DNA from: an uncultured Saprospiraceae bacterium | GTDB lineage: Bacteria; Bacteroidota; Bacteroidia; Chitinophagales; Saprospiraceae | DNA: 64,000 bases | Reading direction: 5' to 3' | Assembly: GCA_937927575.1 (NCBI GenBank) | Contig: CALBEE010000001.1 | Coordinates: forward strand, 1-64,000 | Shown here: in pieces, positions 18,001-26,760 of the stretch | How the letters are laid out: every line of letters starts with the position of its first letter | Numbering within the stretch: the stretch's first letter is position 1 | Program-made: the position numbers and the translations under genes | Notes under the pieces: generated by a model | Told to the model about the DNA's origin: nothing | What the model saw: only the letters and a program-made list of their open reading frames with translations | Databases searched by the model: none

Positions 18001-18603
18001 TTATTTATTCCAGATGGCAGCAATAGGCTTACCTGCTTTGATTAAGGGAATGATCTTTTCTAACCGACTAATTTTTGTTGAATCCCTTTTAGCTGAATCT
18101 ATATATTCTGCGTAATCATGTTGCTGAATGGCAGTTAGACTACGAAACATCTCTCTCAATAAAGGATCTGTCTCCATTGCTTCATCTAATTCGTTAGGTA
18201 ACACTAATTTTCCACGCTTTATATTTCGTGGCTTGGCAGTAGCAATCTTCTTATTGTCTTTTGAATGCTCGATCGCCTCAGCGATGTAGCCAGATAAAAT
18301 TTTAAGATCTATGGTTTGATCTTTTTTGATTTGAATACTTCTCATTGCTTTAGTTTTACCTTTTTGCGCATTGATAAGAAGATTGTGCGGATCTGATAAT
18401 AATGCTCCTTGATGAAACCAGATACCGATATGATTTTTAAAAGCCCCTATGCCGATGACATTTTGACCATTGCAGCCATAGGAAGGCATTCCCCATTTTA
18501 CAGTCTCGTCTAACTCTGTTTTTAAGAGAAGATTTCGAATTTCTTTTAGTTCGTGCTGCCAAACATTATGCTTTTTAATAAATAATTCAATCTTTTCTTC
18601 CAT
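18001..18603 (-). CDS. YdeI/OmpD-associated family protein (DUF1801 plus YdeI C-terminal domain)
   Basis: A 200-residue cytoplasmic protein. Residues 10-110 have the DUF1801 features (ETVKWGMPSYG, NVIGIGAFKNHIGIWFHQGA), and the C-terminal part (LPNELDEAMETDPLLREMF, SAKRDSTKISRLEKIIPLI) matches the YdeI-like domain, which often carries a terminal K(R/P)-rich helix. The biochemical role of the family is not established. It stands alone on the minus strand and is separated from the divergent beta-barrel gene by about 285 bases in which I see no further gene. Confidence 0.75.
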   Translation of the reverse strand: MEEKIELFIKKHNVWQHELKEIRNLLLKTELDETVKWGMPSYGCNGQNVIGIGAFKNHIGIWFHQGALLSDPHNLLINAQKGKTKAMRSIQIKKDQTIDLKILSGYIAEAIEHSKDNKKIATAKPRNIKRGKLVLPNELDEAMETDPLLREMFRSLTAIQQHDYAEYIDSAKRDSTKISRLEKIIPLIKAGKPIAAIWNK

Positions 18604-18889
18604 ATTATATTTGGTGTTTGGTGTGGCGTAGAAGCTCTTAACTTGCTTAAAATGTCATGTAAGTTATTGTCTGTCAGTTAATTAAGTGTAAGATTCTTCA
18701 AAATCTTATTTGCCTGCTTAATATGACGCCAATCCGTCAATTCTTCCAATACTAAGATATTGGACTAAGGGCAAGACGAATTACGGTGTCTAAGGTATGA
18801 CAAGTGACTTTTCAGATTCCCGGAAGTCCAACATTAGGATAAAGGGAACTAACAATTTACGGTATAATATTAAAAAACATTTTGCATTA

Positions 18890-19531
18890 ATGAGAAATCA
18901 ATTTTTATTACTGATCGCAATGATGATGATTACAGCTTCATCTTTCGGACAGTTCAAATTAGGTGTTAACGCTACATACAGTAGTGTATTTGGGGCACCA
19001 CAAAGTGAATCTCTGGTAGACAGTAGAGGATACGAAATCTATGACCTTACTTATTTAGGACAGGATAATTTCTATTCTATCGGACTTACAGGATACGCTG
19101 AACAAGGCAACCTCTTCTTTATGCCTGCTGTAAATTTTAGATCTACAACACACAGTTTTCAGATCATGGATTACAGTGAAAGTGGTGCTGAAGTAATTAC
19201 TTCTAAGATGGAAACACAGAGTATTCACATTCCAATTACTGCAGGTCTTAAGTATAAGAAGCTTAGACTAGGAGTAGGACCGGATTTTAATATGATACTG
19301 GATAGCAAGGAGGATTTGTCTTCTTACAATGGAGTTTCATATAACGAAAGATCACTCAAGACTGGATTTCATTTCACTTTAGGATATGATCCAATACCGA
19401 ATGTGAGACTAGGATTAAACTACGAGTTTGCCTTTTACAATATTACTAACGATTATAAGTTTGGTGGTAAAGCTTTACCACTTAACGCTACCCCTAAAAT
19501 GCTGAATTTTACTGTTGGATTATTTCTATAG
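18890..19531 (+). CDS. Outer-membrane beta-barrel protein
   Basis: A 213-residue protein starting at the ATG at 18890, which gives a clean signal peptide (MRNQFLLLIAMMMITASSFG) followed by QFKLGVNATYSS. A frame extending 31 codons upstream is polar and unlikely. The body alternates hydrophobic and polar residues, as in small Bacteroidota barrels, and ends NFTVGLFL with a hydrophobic C-terminus. Similar in plan to the barrel at 815-1447. No ligand can be predicted. A strong terminator follows at 19623. Confidence 0.75.
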   Translation: MRNQFLLLIAMMMITASSFGQFKLGVNATYSSVFGAPQSESLVDSRGYEIYDLTYLGQDNFYSIGLTGYAEQGNLFFMPAVNFRSTTHSFQIMDYSESGAEVITSKMETQSIHIPITAGLKYKKLRLGVGPDFNMILDSKEDLSSYNGVSYNERSLKTGFHFTLGYDPIPNVRLGLNYEFAFYNITNDYKFGGKALPLNATPKMLNFTVGLFL

Positions 19532-19622
19532 TAAATCAATGATTCAGTATAGATGTATTCCTAGATAACCGATTGGTTGGTCATTACAAATTGACCAATT
19601 TTGATCCAGGGATTATGAAAAG

Positions 19623-19656
19623 AAAGCTCAATACCAGAAATGGTATTGAGCTTTTT
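19623..19656 (+). terminator. Strong intrinsic terminator
   Basis: AAAGCTCAATACC (19623-19635) and GGTATTGAGCTTT (19642-19654) form a perfect 13-bp stem with loop AGAAAT, followed by T residues. It lies 91 bases past the beta-barrel stop codon and rules out the short reading frame that spans it. Confidence 0.9.
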
Positions 19657-19802
19657 GAATTTCACCCAATGGAGATTGAAAAAAGGTTGTCTTCGTCAAA
19701 ACAAATATTGTCATTATTACCTTATACTTTTACAGCGGTTATGTATTCGATATCCGATGTATAACCACAATTCAATCATTAAACAATTAACATAACACAA
19801 CG

Positions 19803-20657
19803 ATGAAAAAGTTTTATTCAATTATGGTGCTTTGCCTAGCGATGGTAACGACATTATCAGCTCAAGTGAAAGCACCACAACCAAGTCCATTTACTAAAGT
19901 TGAACAAAAAGTAGGTCTTACAGATGTTACTTTAGAATATTCAAGACCTGGAGTAAAAGGAAGAACAATTTTCGGTGATCTCGTTCCTTTAGATAAAATG
20001 TGGAGAACTGGAGCAAATAAAAATTCAATCGTTTCATTTTCTGAAAATGTAATGGTTTCTGGTAATGAAATAAAAGCAGGATCTTACGCTATTTTTGCAA
20101 AGCCTGGTAAGCAAGCTTGGGAAATCAATTTTTATTCTGACACAGAAAATTGGGGAACACCAGGAGAGTGGGACGCATCGAAAGTGGCTGCAACGGTTTC
20201 TGCAAAAACTATGAAACTCAATAATAAAGTAGAAAGTTTTACAATCGCGATTGAAAATTTAACTGATGGCGGAGCGGACCTTTCTATCGCTTGGGCTAAT
20301 ACTAAAGTGGTTGTTCCATTTACTGTTCCTACAGATAAGATGGTTATGGCAAGCATAGAAAAGACTATGGCTGGACCTTCATCTAACGATTATTATACAG
20401 CTGGTAGATATTATAAAGATTCTGGAAAGGATTATAATAAAGCGCTTGAGATGATTAATAAGTCAATAGAAATGAGAGGTGAAGAAAAATTCTGGATGGT
20501 TCGTCAAAAAGCATTAGCATTAGCTAAGTTAGGAAGAACTAAAGAAGCGATCGAGGCAGCAACTAAATCCATGGAATTGGCTAAGGTAGCTGGTAATGAT
20601 GATTACGTTAGAAATAATGAAAAGTCTATTGCTGAATGGTCTAAGATGAATAAGTAA
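19803..20657 (+). CDS. Secreted DUF2911 protein with C-terminal TPR-like helices
   Basis: A 284-residue protein with a signal peptide of 20 residues ending LSAQ. The DUF2911 domain (about residues 30-180) shows the typical VTLEYSRPGVKGRTIFG, PLDKMWRTGANKNSIVSFSE and IKAGSYAIFAKPG segments. The C-terminal third is helical with TPR-like pattern (YNKALEMINKSIEMR, AIEAATKSMELAKV). DUF2911 proteins are common in Bacteroidota and their function is not established; the location is presumably periplasmic. It is flanked by terminators at 19623 and 20687, so it is a single-gene transcript. Confidence 0.85.
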   Translation: MKKFYSIMVLCLAMVTTLSAQVKAPQPSPFTKVEQKVGLTDVTLEYSRPGVKGRTIFGDLVPLDKMWRTGANKNSIVSFSENVMVSGNEIKAGSYAIFAKPGKQAWEINFYSDTENWGTPGEWDASKVAATVSAKTMKLNNKVESFTIAIENLTDGGADLSIAWANTKVVVPFTVPTDKMVMASIEKTMAGPSSNDYYTAGRYYKDSGKDYNKALEMINKSIEMRGEEKFWMVRQKALALAKLGRTKEAIEAATKSMELAKVAGNDDYVRNNEKSIAEWSKMNK

Positions 20658-20686
20658 AATTTAAATATTCAATAATACATACATTG

Positions 20687-20720
20687 AGAGCCTGTAGACT
20701 TTAGTTCACAGGCTCTTTTT
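20687..20720 (+). terminator. Intrinsic terminator of the DUF2911 gene
   Basis: AGAGCCTGT (20687-20695) pairs perfectly with ACAGGCTCT (20708-20716) across a 12-nt loop and is followed by a T tract to 20720. It lies 30 bases past the stop codon. Confidence 0.9.
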
Positions 20721-20878
20721 ATTTAGAGATATTTTAAAAAAAAAATCCATATAATGAATGCCAACAGATAGATAAATCCACGTAATAATATAATGCCCTT
20801 CTGTATTTCATCCTCAAAAGAAAATAATAATTATAATCTTAGTTAATCAGTAAAGTCTAGTATGTAAGGAGACTTTCT

Positions 20879-21922
20879 TTACAATTCTATATCAGGATAA
20901 AATGCACCAAAACTAAACCAATACCCAATTAGTGATTCTGTCTTCTCTAAAGCTTCACCGGTAGACACAATACCATCTATAGATAATGTTCTACCTACTT
21001 GATCTATTGCTATTAGAGGTAAATTATCTGGGTAGAATTCCCATTCAAATATCTCATTATTCTCGAAGGCGACTATATAGTTATCAGACTTAGAACCGAT
21101 TATTAGATACTCTTTACTTCCAATGCTATCTGTGATTATTTTTGCTTCTTCAAAGTCATTAATGCTGTAAGCTTTTTGGCCTTCTTCTGATAGTATTCCA
21201 AGTACACGTTCCTTTGATGGTAGACGATTGTCCGTAGGACTTACTGGAAATATCAACCTGCTGTTATTAGTACGGTAATCTCCATAAGGATAGTCTCCAT
21301 AGTCTCTGCTAAAGCCAGTATTAGTTGTCATGATTTGACTTTGTGGGTACATTTTTTTCCAAGTGTTCCATGAAGTTTCGATGACAGGTATCGTTGAAAT
21401 TTGATCATTTATCAGATCGCCGCTAATTCCTTTTAAAGCAATTTGAGACCAATAACTATCCGTCTCTCGATCATAAGGTATGAGATTGGAATTGTACAAT
21501 AAACCACTCACACCAAAGGTAGTTTCTGTATTGTCTATGACTCGATTCCATGCTGTGGCTGTACCAGTTAATGGACAATATGTTACCGCAAATTTACTAC
21601 CCGCTAATTCATCATTAACTATTTCGTGCCAATCAAGGATGACATGAGGATAGGCTTTTGCTTCACCATTGATTACGATTCCTACTACAAGATCATCCTC
21701 ATCGAGATAATCGGTTTGACTTATATTGGTGAATTCTGGCTTGTCCACCGAGGGAATACCATCTTTGCCAGGTCCACCATCAAAAATTTCATTGGTAGGT
21801 ATTGACCATTCGCGGTCAGAAATGATGTCATTTGTGGTTGCATCGTTTTTGCCACAGGAATACATTGAAGCGATTACAAACAAAATGAAAATTGTGCTAA
21901 AGAGATTCTTAGGTAAATTCAT
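20879..21922 (-). CDS. DUF3179 domain lipoprotein
   Basis: A 347-residue protein with a lipoprotein signal (ending ASMYSC, lipid Cys at residue 23). The DUF3179 core is recognisable: YPHVILDWHEIVND, KFAVTYCPLTGTATAWNR and FGVSGLLYNSNLIPYDRET, including the conserved Cys and His. DUF3179 proteins are exported and of unknown function; the conserved Cys/His suggests redox or metal chemistry. It starts 12 bases after the stop of a beta-barrel gene (21935-22864) and is co-transcribed with it, so the pair may act together at the outer membrane. Confidence 0.85.
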   Translation of the reverse strand: MNLPKNLFSTIFILFVIASMYSCGKNDATTNDIISDREWSIPTNEIFDGGPGKDGIPSVDKPEFTNISQTDYLDEDDLVVGIVINGEAKAYPHVILDWHEIVNDELAGSKFAVTYCPLTGTATAWNRVIDNTETTFGVSGLLYNSNLIPYDRETDSYWSQIALKGISGDLINDQISTIPVIETSWNTWKKMYPQSQIMTTNTGFSRDYGDYPYGDYRTNNSRLIFPVSPTDNRLPSKERVLGILSEEGQKAYSINDFEEAKIITDSIGSKEYLIIGSKSDNYIVAFENNEIFEWEFYPDNLPLIAIDQVGRTLSIDGIVSTGEALEKTESLIGYWFSFGAFYPDIEL

Positions 21923-21934
21923 AATTAGTTAGAG

Positions 21935-22864
21935 TTATAACAAATAGGTAATTGAAAAACCAAATGAAAATTTGGTAGTAATTTGCAATCCATTTAATTT
22001 TTGAATTATTGGAAGCATGGCTTTTGCGCCAAAAATAAATTTTTCTTCAGGTTGAAATTGAATGCCCAATGGTAGATTAATCCAGTGACCGCCACTGTTA
22101 GAAGCATCAGTTCCTTGTTCCTTATTCCTTGTATTATAGTTGTAGTTTAGTCCAATATTTGGAATGACAAACCAATCTCCTAGAAGCAGTAAATAGCTCC
22201 AATTTATTTTACTACTATATTCATCTCCGAATTTAAATTGACGACCCAAAACTCCTTGAGGATCTCCAAAATTATTGTTCGTACCATTATATTTTGCTGC
22301 AAAAGAAAAATTTTGTTGAAGATTAGGAATCAAAAAATGATTTTCGGTCCATTGAATTGTAGCAATAAAATCCCACGTTCCACTTCCACTTTGCATGTCT
22401 GGAGAAGAAATTAGTCCACTGCTGTTGGTGCCTTTTGTGTTTCCAGATGGTAATTGTATACCCGCACCAAAGCTCAATTTTTGAGGTATGATTTCGTACT
22501 GTCCTAGAATCGAAATATCACCTATCCCATGATTTGATTCTGATTGCGAAAAAGTATTTCTTGATTGGCTAATATATGGTATTATACTACTTATTGACCA
22601 ACGATCTGAAATACTGTAACCTGCCTTTAGAAGTATATATTGACCGGATCTGTTTCGAGGATCGTTTTGGAGTATTTCACTATCACTTACTAGTCTGTTT
22701 ACATTGACAAAAGTATAATCCAAATTCAAGATCAATTGATTATTGCCATTATTAATAATACCAAATGCAGCATTAATAGGAGCACCTGCACTACAGCAAG
22801 TTTGTCCATAGGCTAGAGTGTTGTATAGGGCAATTAATATTATGCACAATAAACGATTCATCAT
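21935..22864 (-). CDS. Outer-membrane transporter-like beta-barrel protein
   Basis: A 309-residue protein with a signal peptide (ending LAYGQ) and a mature N-terminus TCCSAGAPINAAFG carrying two adjacent Cys. The rest has repeated amphipathic strands (LILNLDYTFVNVNRL, ISSIIPYISQSR, LSFGAGIQLPSGNTKG) like the meta-pathway or phenol-degradation type barrels. It precedes the DUF3179 lipoprotein by 12 bases in one transcript. The adjacent N-terminal cysteines could bind a metal or form a disulfide; that is inference only. Confidence 0.65.
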   Translation of the reverse strand: MMNRLLCIILIALYNTLAYGQTCCSAGAPINAAFGIINNGNNQLILNLDYTFVNVNRLVSDSEILQNDPRNRSGQYILLKAGYSISDRWSISSIIPYISQSRNTFSQSESNHGIGDISILGQYEIIPQKLSFGAGIQLPSGNTKGTNSSGLISSPDMQSGSGTWDFIATIQWTENHFLIPNLQQNFSFAAKYNGTNNNFGDPQGVLGRQFKFGDEYSSKINWSYLLLLGDWFVIPNIGLNYNYNTRNKEQGTDASNSGGHWINLPLGIQFQPEEKFIFGAKAMLPIIQKLNGLQITTKFSFGFSITYLL

Positions 22865-23071
22865 TAAGGCAAGTATAAAACCTACCTAAATTCAAAACTG
22901 TCAATCGTAAAACACTTTGATTACTATAAGATGAAATTTCTTTACTAAGCTTTGATCAAGACATATTTATTTTCTACAGGTGTATTTTGATTCTTTTGAT
23001 AACCGAAAGGTGATAGGCTGTGATATTAAATGTTATCTTAGATATTATAAGAATCAAAATATACGCTTAGG

Positions 23072-24943
23072 ATGAAAAATGTAGTTGGAATTATAATATT
23101 GACTTGCTTGTCATTCTTAGCCGCGGGTCAATCTGAATCTCATAGGAAGCAAATCTTATCTGAAACCAATAGTAATGCACTCCAAGAAATAATTGATAAG
23201 CAGGAAACACTCCAAACGCTAGCAGCTGCAAAGCGATCAGAATTTCCTAAAGAAATTACCATCAGAGGAAAGAAGGCTTTCTTGGCTAATATTGATCAGC
23301 AAGGTAATCCAAGATATGTAACACCTGATAATTTGGATGCCGCAATCAGTATAAGGGTAAATGAACTTTGGTCGGGTGGAGATTCTGGATATGATCTTGA
23401 TGGATCTGGAGTAGTAGTAGGAGTTTGGGAAGCGGGTGGTGTAACATTAGAAGATCATAATGAAATGATCGGAAAAATCGAGATTATAGATGATATGGCC
23501 TCGATAACTTATCATGCGACTCACGTGACAGGTACTATCATAAGTGAAGGTAATAATCCAAATGCGATTGGAATGGCTCCCGGTGCAGTAGTAAAAAGTA
23601 GCGATAGTAATAATGATATCAGTGAATTAGCCGCATACGCTATGGATGGTGGCTTACTGACTAATCACTCCTACGGCACTATACTTTTTCAAGGTAATGT
23701 CCATAGACTTGGTATGTATACAAGTGCTGCCGCACAATGGGACGAACTGTTGTTTAATTCTCCTTACTTGCTTTCTTGTAAATCTGCAGGCAATACTAGA
23801 GGAGATGGGTATAATATACTTGACAATGGTTATGATCAGTTATTAAATGCTTCTTGCGCAAAAAATAATCTTGTCGTGGGAGCAATCGGAGATGTTGATG
23901 GTCTTTCATCACCGACAGATTTTGTTGAATCTAGCTTCAGCTCTTGGGGACCTACTGATGATTGGAGAATTAAACCTGATATTACGGCTAATGGTGTAGG
24001 AGTTTTTTCTTGTAGTAATCAAGGTGTAAATGCCTATGATTTCAGTAGTGGTACATCTATGTCTGTAGCTACAGTAACTGGTGCTATAGCCTTGCTGCAG
24101 GAATACTATGAAAGCTTAAATGGTATGTATATGAAATCTGCTACTGCTAAAGCTTTAATCTTAGGAACGGCAGATGAATTGGGTCCTCACGAGGGTCCTG
24201 ATTTTAGAGAAGGCTGGGGACTTATGAATGCAAGGAAGGCCGCGGATGCCATTTTTAATAATGGTAGTGAATCCATTATTAGAGAAACTACTTTGGATAA
24301 TCAAACTACAGAAACCATTAGTATCCAAGTTGGTGATGATTCTGAAGTAGCAATAATGATTGCTTGGACAGATCCTCAAAGTTCAAATGTTGGTCAAGGA
24401 GAAAATCTCTCACCCAGTTTGGTTAATGATCTAGACGTAAGGCTTATTGGTCCTGACGGTACATTACTTCCTTGGATGATGGATCCACAGCTATTTGGAA
24501 TAGAATTCGGCAATGCTGCAGTGAAGGGTGATAATATTAGAGACAATGTTGAACGAATCAATGCTACAATTGTGCAAGGAGGAGTTTATGATATCGTTAT
24601 TACGCATAAAGGAGAATTAGAGAACGGTAATCAAGATTTCTCTTTAGTCGTGACAGGCATTCAAGGTGAGACTACTAATGTCACTGATGTTTTAGCCGAA
24701 AGAATTCAAGTTTATCCTAATCCTATTGATAATGGGGTATTGAATATAGATCTAAATGCCTTGAGTGATATTGGTACTTATAGCTTGTCCCTTACAGACC
24801 TGAACGGTAAATTAGTAATGGATGATAAGGTGATTTCTTCTAACACATTATCTGTCGATGTGTCTTCTTTTTTGAACGGAGTATATGTACTACGTTTGAA
24901 AACAGATAGAGGAACCCTCACTAAGAGAATTGTCATTCAATAA
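23072..24943 (+). CDS. Subtilase-family (S8) protein with T9SS type A sorting domain
   Basis: A 623-residue secreted protein with a signal peptide ending AAGQ. The S8 domain spans about residues 95-395: the His box is HATHVTGT (H148), the oxyanion Asn is in KSAGNTRG (N241) and the nucleophile box is GTSMSVATVTG (S329). The Asp box reads VVVGVWEAGG, so Glu120 stands where the catalytic Asp is expected. A P-domain-like beta region follows (400-545), then a C-terminal domain with VYPNPIDNG and GVYVLRLKTD that matches the type IX secretion sorting signal. The protein is expected on the cell surface or outside. Whether it is an active protease depends on the Glu substitution. Confidence 0.88.
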   Translation: MKNVVGIIILTCLSFLAAGQSESHRKQILSETNSNALQEIIDKQETLQTLAAAKRSEFPKEITIRGKKAFLANIDQQGNPRYVTPDNLDAAISIRVNELWSGGDSGYDLDGSGVVVGVWEAGGVTLEDHNEMIGKIEIIDDMASITYHATHVTGTIISEGNNPNAIGMAPGAVVKSSDSNNDISELAAYAMDGGLLTNHSYGTILFQGNVHRLGMYTSAAAQWDELLFNSPYLLSCKSAGNTRGDGYNILDNGYDQLLNASCAKNNLVVGAIGDVDGLSSPTDFVESSFSSWGPTDDWRIKPDITANGVGVFSCSNQGVNAYDFSSGTSMSVATVTGAIALLQEYYESLNGMYMKSATAKALILGTADELGPHEGPDFREGWGLMNARKAADAIFNNGSESIIRETTLDNQTTETISIQVGDDSEVAIMIAWTDPQSSNVGQGENLSPSLVNDLDVRLIGPDGTLLPWMMDPQLFGIEFGNAAVKGDNIRDNVERINATIVQGGVYDIVITHKGELENGNQDFSLVVTGIQGETTNVTDVLAERIQVYPNPIDNGVLNIDLNALSDIGTYSLSLTDLNGKLVMDDKVISSNTLSVDVSSFLNGVYVLRLKTDRGTLTKRIVIQ

Positions 24944-24966
24944 TTAATCAATATCATATTTGTTGA

Positions 24967-26664
24967 TTACGTAATTTCTCTTTTTGCAAACAATGTGGAT
25001 TGCAGTAAAGTAGCGATGATAACTACTAGAAAACAGCCTACAAGATTGAGCCATAAATAGGGTATGATATCTAAGTAATAAATGAAAATTACTATCACCT
25101 CAGAAATTAACGCCGAAATAAAAACAGCGTTTCCTTTGATCCATTTAAGGTAGAATGCTACAATGAAAACACCAAGGATCGTTCCGTAGAATAATGATCC
25201 AATTATGTTTACAAGTTGAATGAGGTTTTCGAATAAGGTACCCCAAGTCGCAAATGCTATTGCGATAAGTCCCCATAATAAGGTTAACCATTTTGATGCT
25301 TTGACATAATGCGCTTCATCTTTTCCAGGTGCTAAGCTTCTTTTATAAATGTCCACCGAGGTGGTGCTACCTAATGCATTCAGTTCTGATGCACAAGACG
25401 ACATAGCAGCTGACAATATTACTGCAAGCAATAGGCCTATTAGTCCTCTAGGTAATTGTGTTAAAATAAAATGAATGAAGACATAATCTTTATCATTAGT
25501 TTCAATTTTACTGTCTGCTTTTGAAATGAGGTCTTTACTCGAATTACGCAATTCTAGTTCTTCGGAATGAAGTTTTTTAATCGCTCCACCAAGTTTTTCT
25601 GCTTCAGAAATATTTTCATTATTGATAGCATCGGCATATGCTAGTTGGAGTTTTGACTTTTCTTGATAATTTAGATTATATGCGGTTTGGATTTTTTCAA
25701 AGTCTTCTTTGTATTCGGACTGCATGACTTTTTCTACTCCCACTTCATTAAAGAATATTGGAGCTTGGTTAAACTGGTAAAAAACAAATACCATCACGCC
25801 GACTAATAAAATGAAAAATTGCATCGGAACTTTTACTAAGCCATTAAAGATTAAGCCTAATCTACTTTCGCGAATAGATTTGCCAGATAGGTATCGAGCC
25901 ACTTGTGATTGATCTGTACCAAAGTAGGAAAGCATCAAAAATACACCACCTGTCAATCCTGTCCAGACGGTATATTTATTTTCTAGATCAAAACTAAAAT
26001 CAAGGATATCTAGCTTGTCGCCAGCACCGGCAATCTGTAATGCATTACTAAAAGAAATATTTTGAGGTAATAAATTAAGTATCGTAAAAAATGCAATAAA
26101 CATACCGATCATAATGATCGTCATTTGCTGTTTTTGAGTCACATTTACTGCTCTTGTACCGCCCAGCACAGTATATATAATTACTAATAATCCTATGACC
26201 AATATGGTAGCATTAAGATTCCATTTTAAGATAGTTGATAGAATAATAGCGGGAGCGAATATAGTAATGCCGGCTCCTAGTCCACGCTGCACTAAAAATA
26301 GAATTGCGGTGAGAGAACGTGTTTTTAAATCAAATCGACCTTCTAAAAATTCATATGCGGTATATACTTTTAGCTTATGATAAATTGGAATAAAACTTAC
26401 GCAAATGATAACCATGGCAATGGGCAAGCCAAAGTAAAATTGAACAAAGCCCATACCACTATGATATGCTTGACCAGGAGTGGAAAGGAAAGTAATAGCA
26501 CTAGCTTGTGTTGCCATTACTGATAAGCCCACAGTCCACCATTTGGCCTGTTGGTTGCCAAGCAGATATCCATCCATATTTTTAGCGCCATAGGTTTTAT
26601 AGACGCCATAAATGACAATCGCTGCTAGTGTTCCTATTAGTATTGACCAATCTATTGGACTCAT
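24967..26664 (-). CDS. Sodium:solute symporter (SSS family) with cytoplasmic or periplasmic insert
   Basis: A 565-residue multispanning membrane protein. Family features include MDGYLLGNQQAKWWTVGLS, GQAYHSGMGFVQFYFGLP, YTAYEFLEGRFDLKTRSLTA and the SCASELNALGSTTSVDIYKR segment. About 13 membrane helices are predicted by eye. A charged, coiled-coil-like insertion of roughly 90 residues (around 290-385, with repeated Glu/Lys) interrupts the hydrophobic pattern. The gene follows a PIG-L deacetylase and a 30-residue membrane peptide whose stop codon abuts this ATG. In that setting the substrate is likely a deacetylated sugar or similar compound; that is inference. Confidence 0.85.
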   Translation of the reverse strand: MSPIDWSILIGTLAAIVIYGVYKTYGAKNMDGYLLGNQQAKWWTVGLSVMATQASAITFLSTPGQAYHSGMGFVQFYFGLPIAMVIICVSFIPIYHKLKVYTAYEFLEGRFDLKTRSLTAILFLVQRGLGAGITIFAPAIILSTILKWNLNATILVIGLLVIIYTVLGGTRAVNVTQKQQMTIIMIGMFIAFFTILNLLPQNISFSNALQIAGAGDKLDILDFSFDLENKYTVWTGLTGGVFLMLSYFGTDQSQVARYLSGKSIRESRLGLIFNGLVKVPMQFFILLVGVMVFVFYQFNQAPIFFNEVGVEKVMQSEYKEDFEKIQTAYNLNYQEKSKLQLAYADAINNENISEAEKLGGAIKKLHSEELELRNSSKDLISKADSKIETNDKDYVFIHFILTQLPRGLIGLLLAVILSAAMSSCASELNALGSTTSVDIYKRSLAPGKDEAHYVKASKWLTLLWGLIAIAFATWGTLFENLIQLVNIIGSLFYGTILGVFIVAFYLKWIKGNAVFISALISEVIVIFIYYLDIIPYLWLNLVGCFLVVIIATLLQSTLFAKREIT

Positions 26665-26757
26665 CTAGTTAAAGGTTTTCATGATCCAATAAAACACCAA
26701 TATATATATGGCGTTCATAATGATTAATGCCCAATATGCCTTCTTCCAATTTTTCAC
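26665..26757 (-). CDS. 30-residue single-helix membrane peptide between PIG-L and symporter genes
   Basis: A short frame starting GTG (26757-26755) and ending TAG directly before the symporter ATG (TAGATG). It encodes VKNWKKAYWALIIMNAIYIL followed by VFYWIMKTFN: a basic, Trp-containing start, one hydrophobic helix of about 20 residues and a short tail, the usual layout of small inner-membrane subunits. The frame is closed upstream by a stop two codons before the GTG, which coincides with the end of the PIG-L gene, so the start is well constrained. Position between a deacetylase and an SSS symporter, with abutting codons, suggests a small symporter subunit, as seen with other SSS transporters that have short accessory proteins. 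Confidence 0.6.
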   Translation of the reverse strand: MKNWKKAYWALIIMNAIYILVFYWIMKTFN

Positions 26758-26760
26758 AGA

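Noticed and set aside
19573-19764. Short plus-strand reading frame of 63 codons
   Set aside because: It spans a perfect 13-bp terminator hairpin (19623-19654), and its composition is not protein-like.
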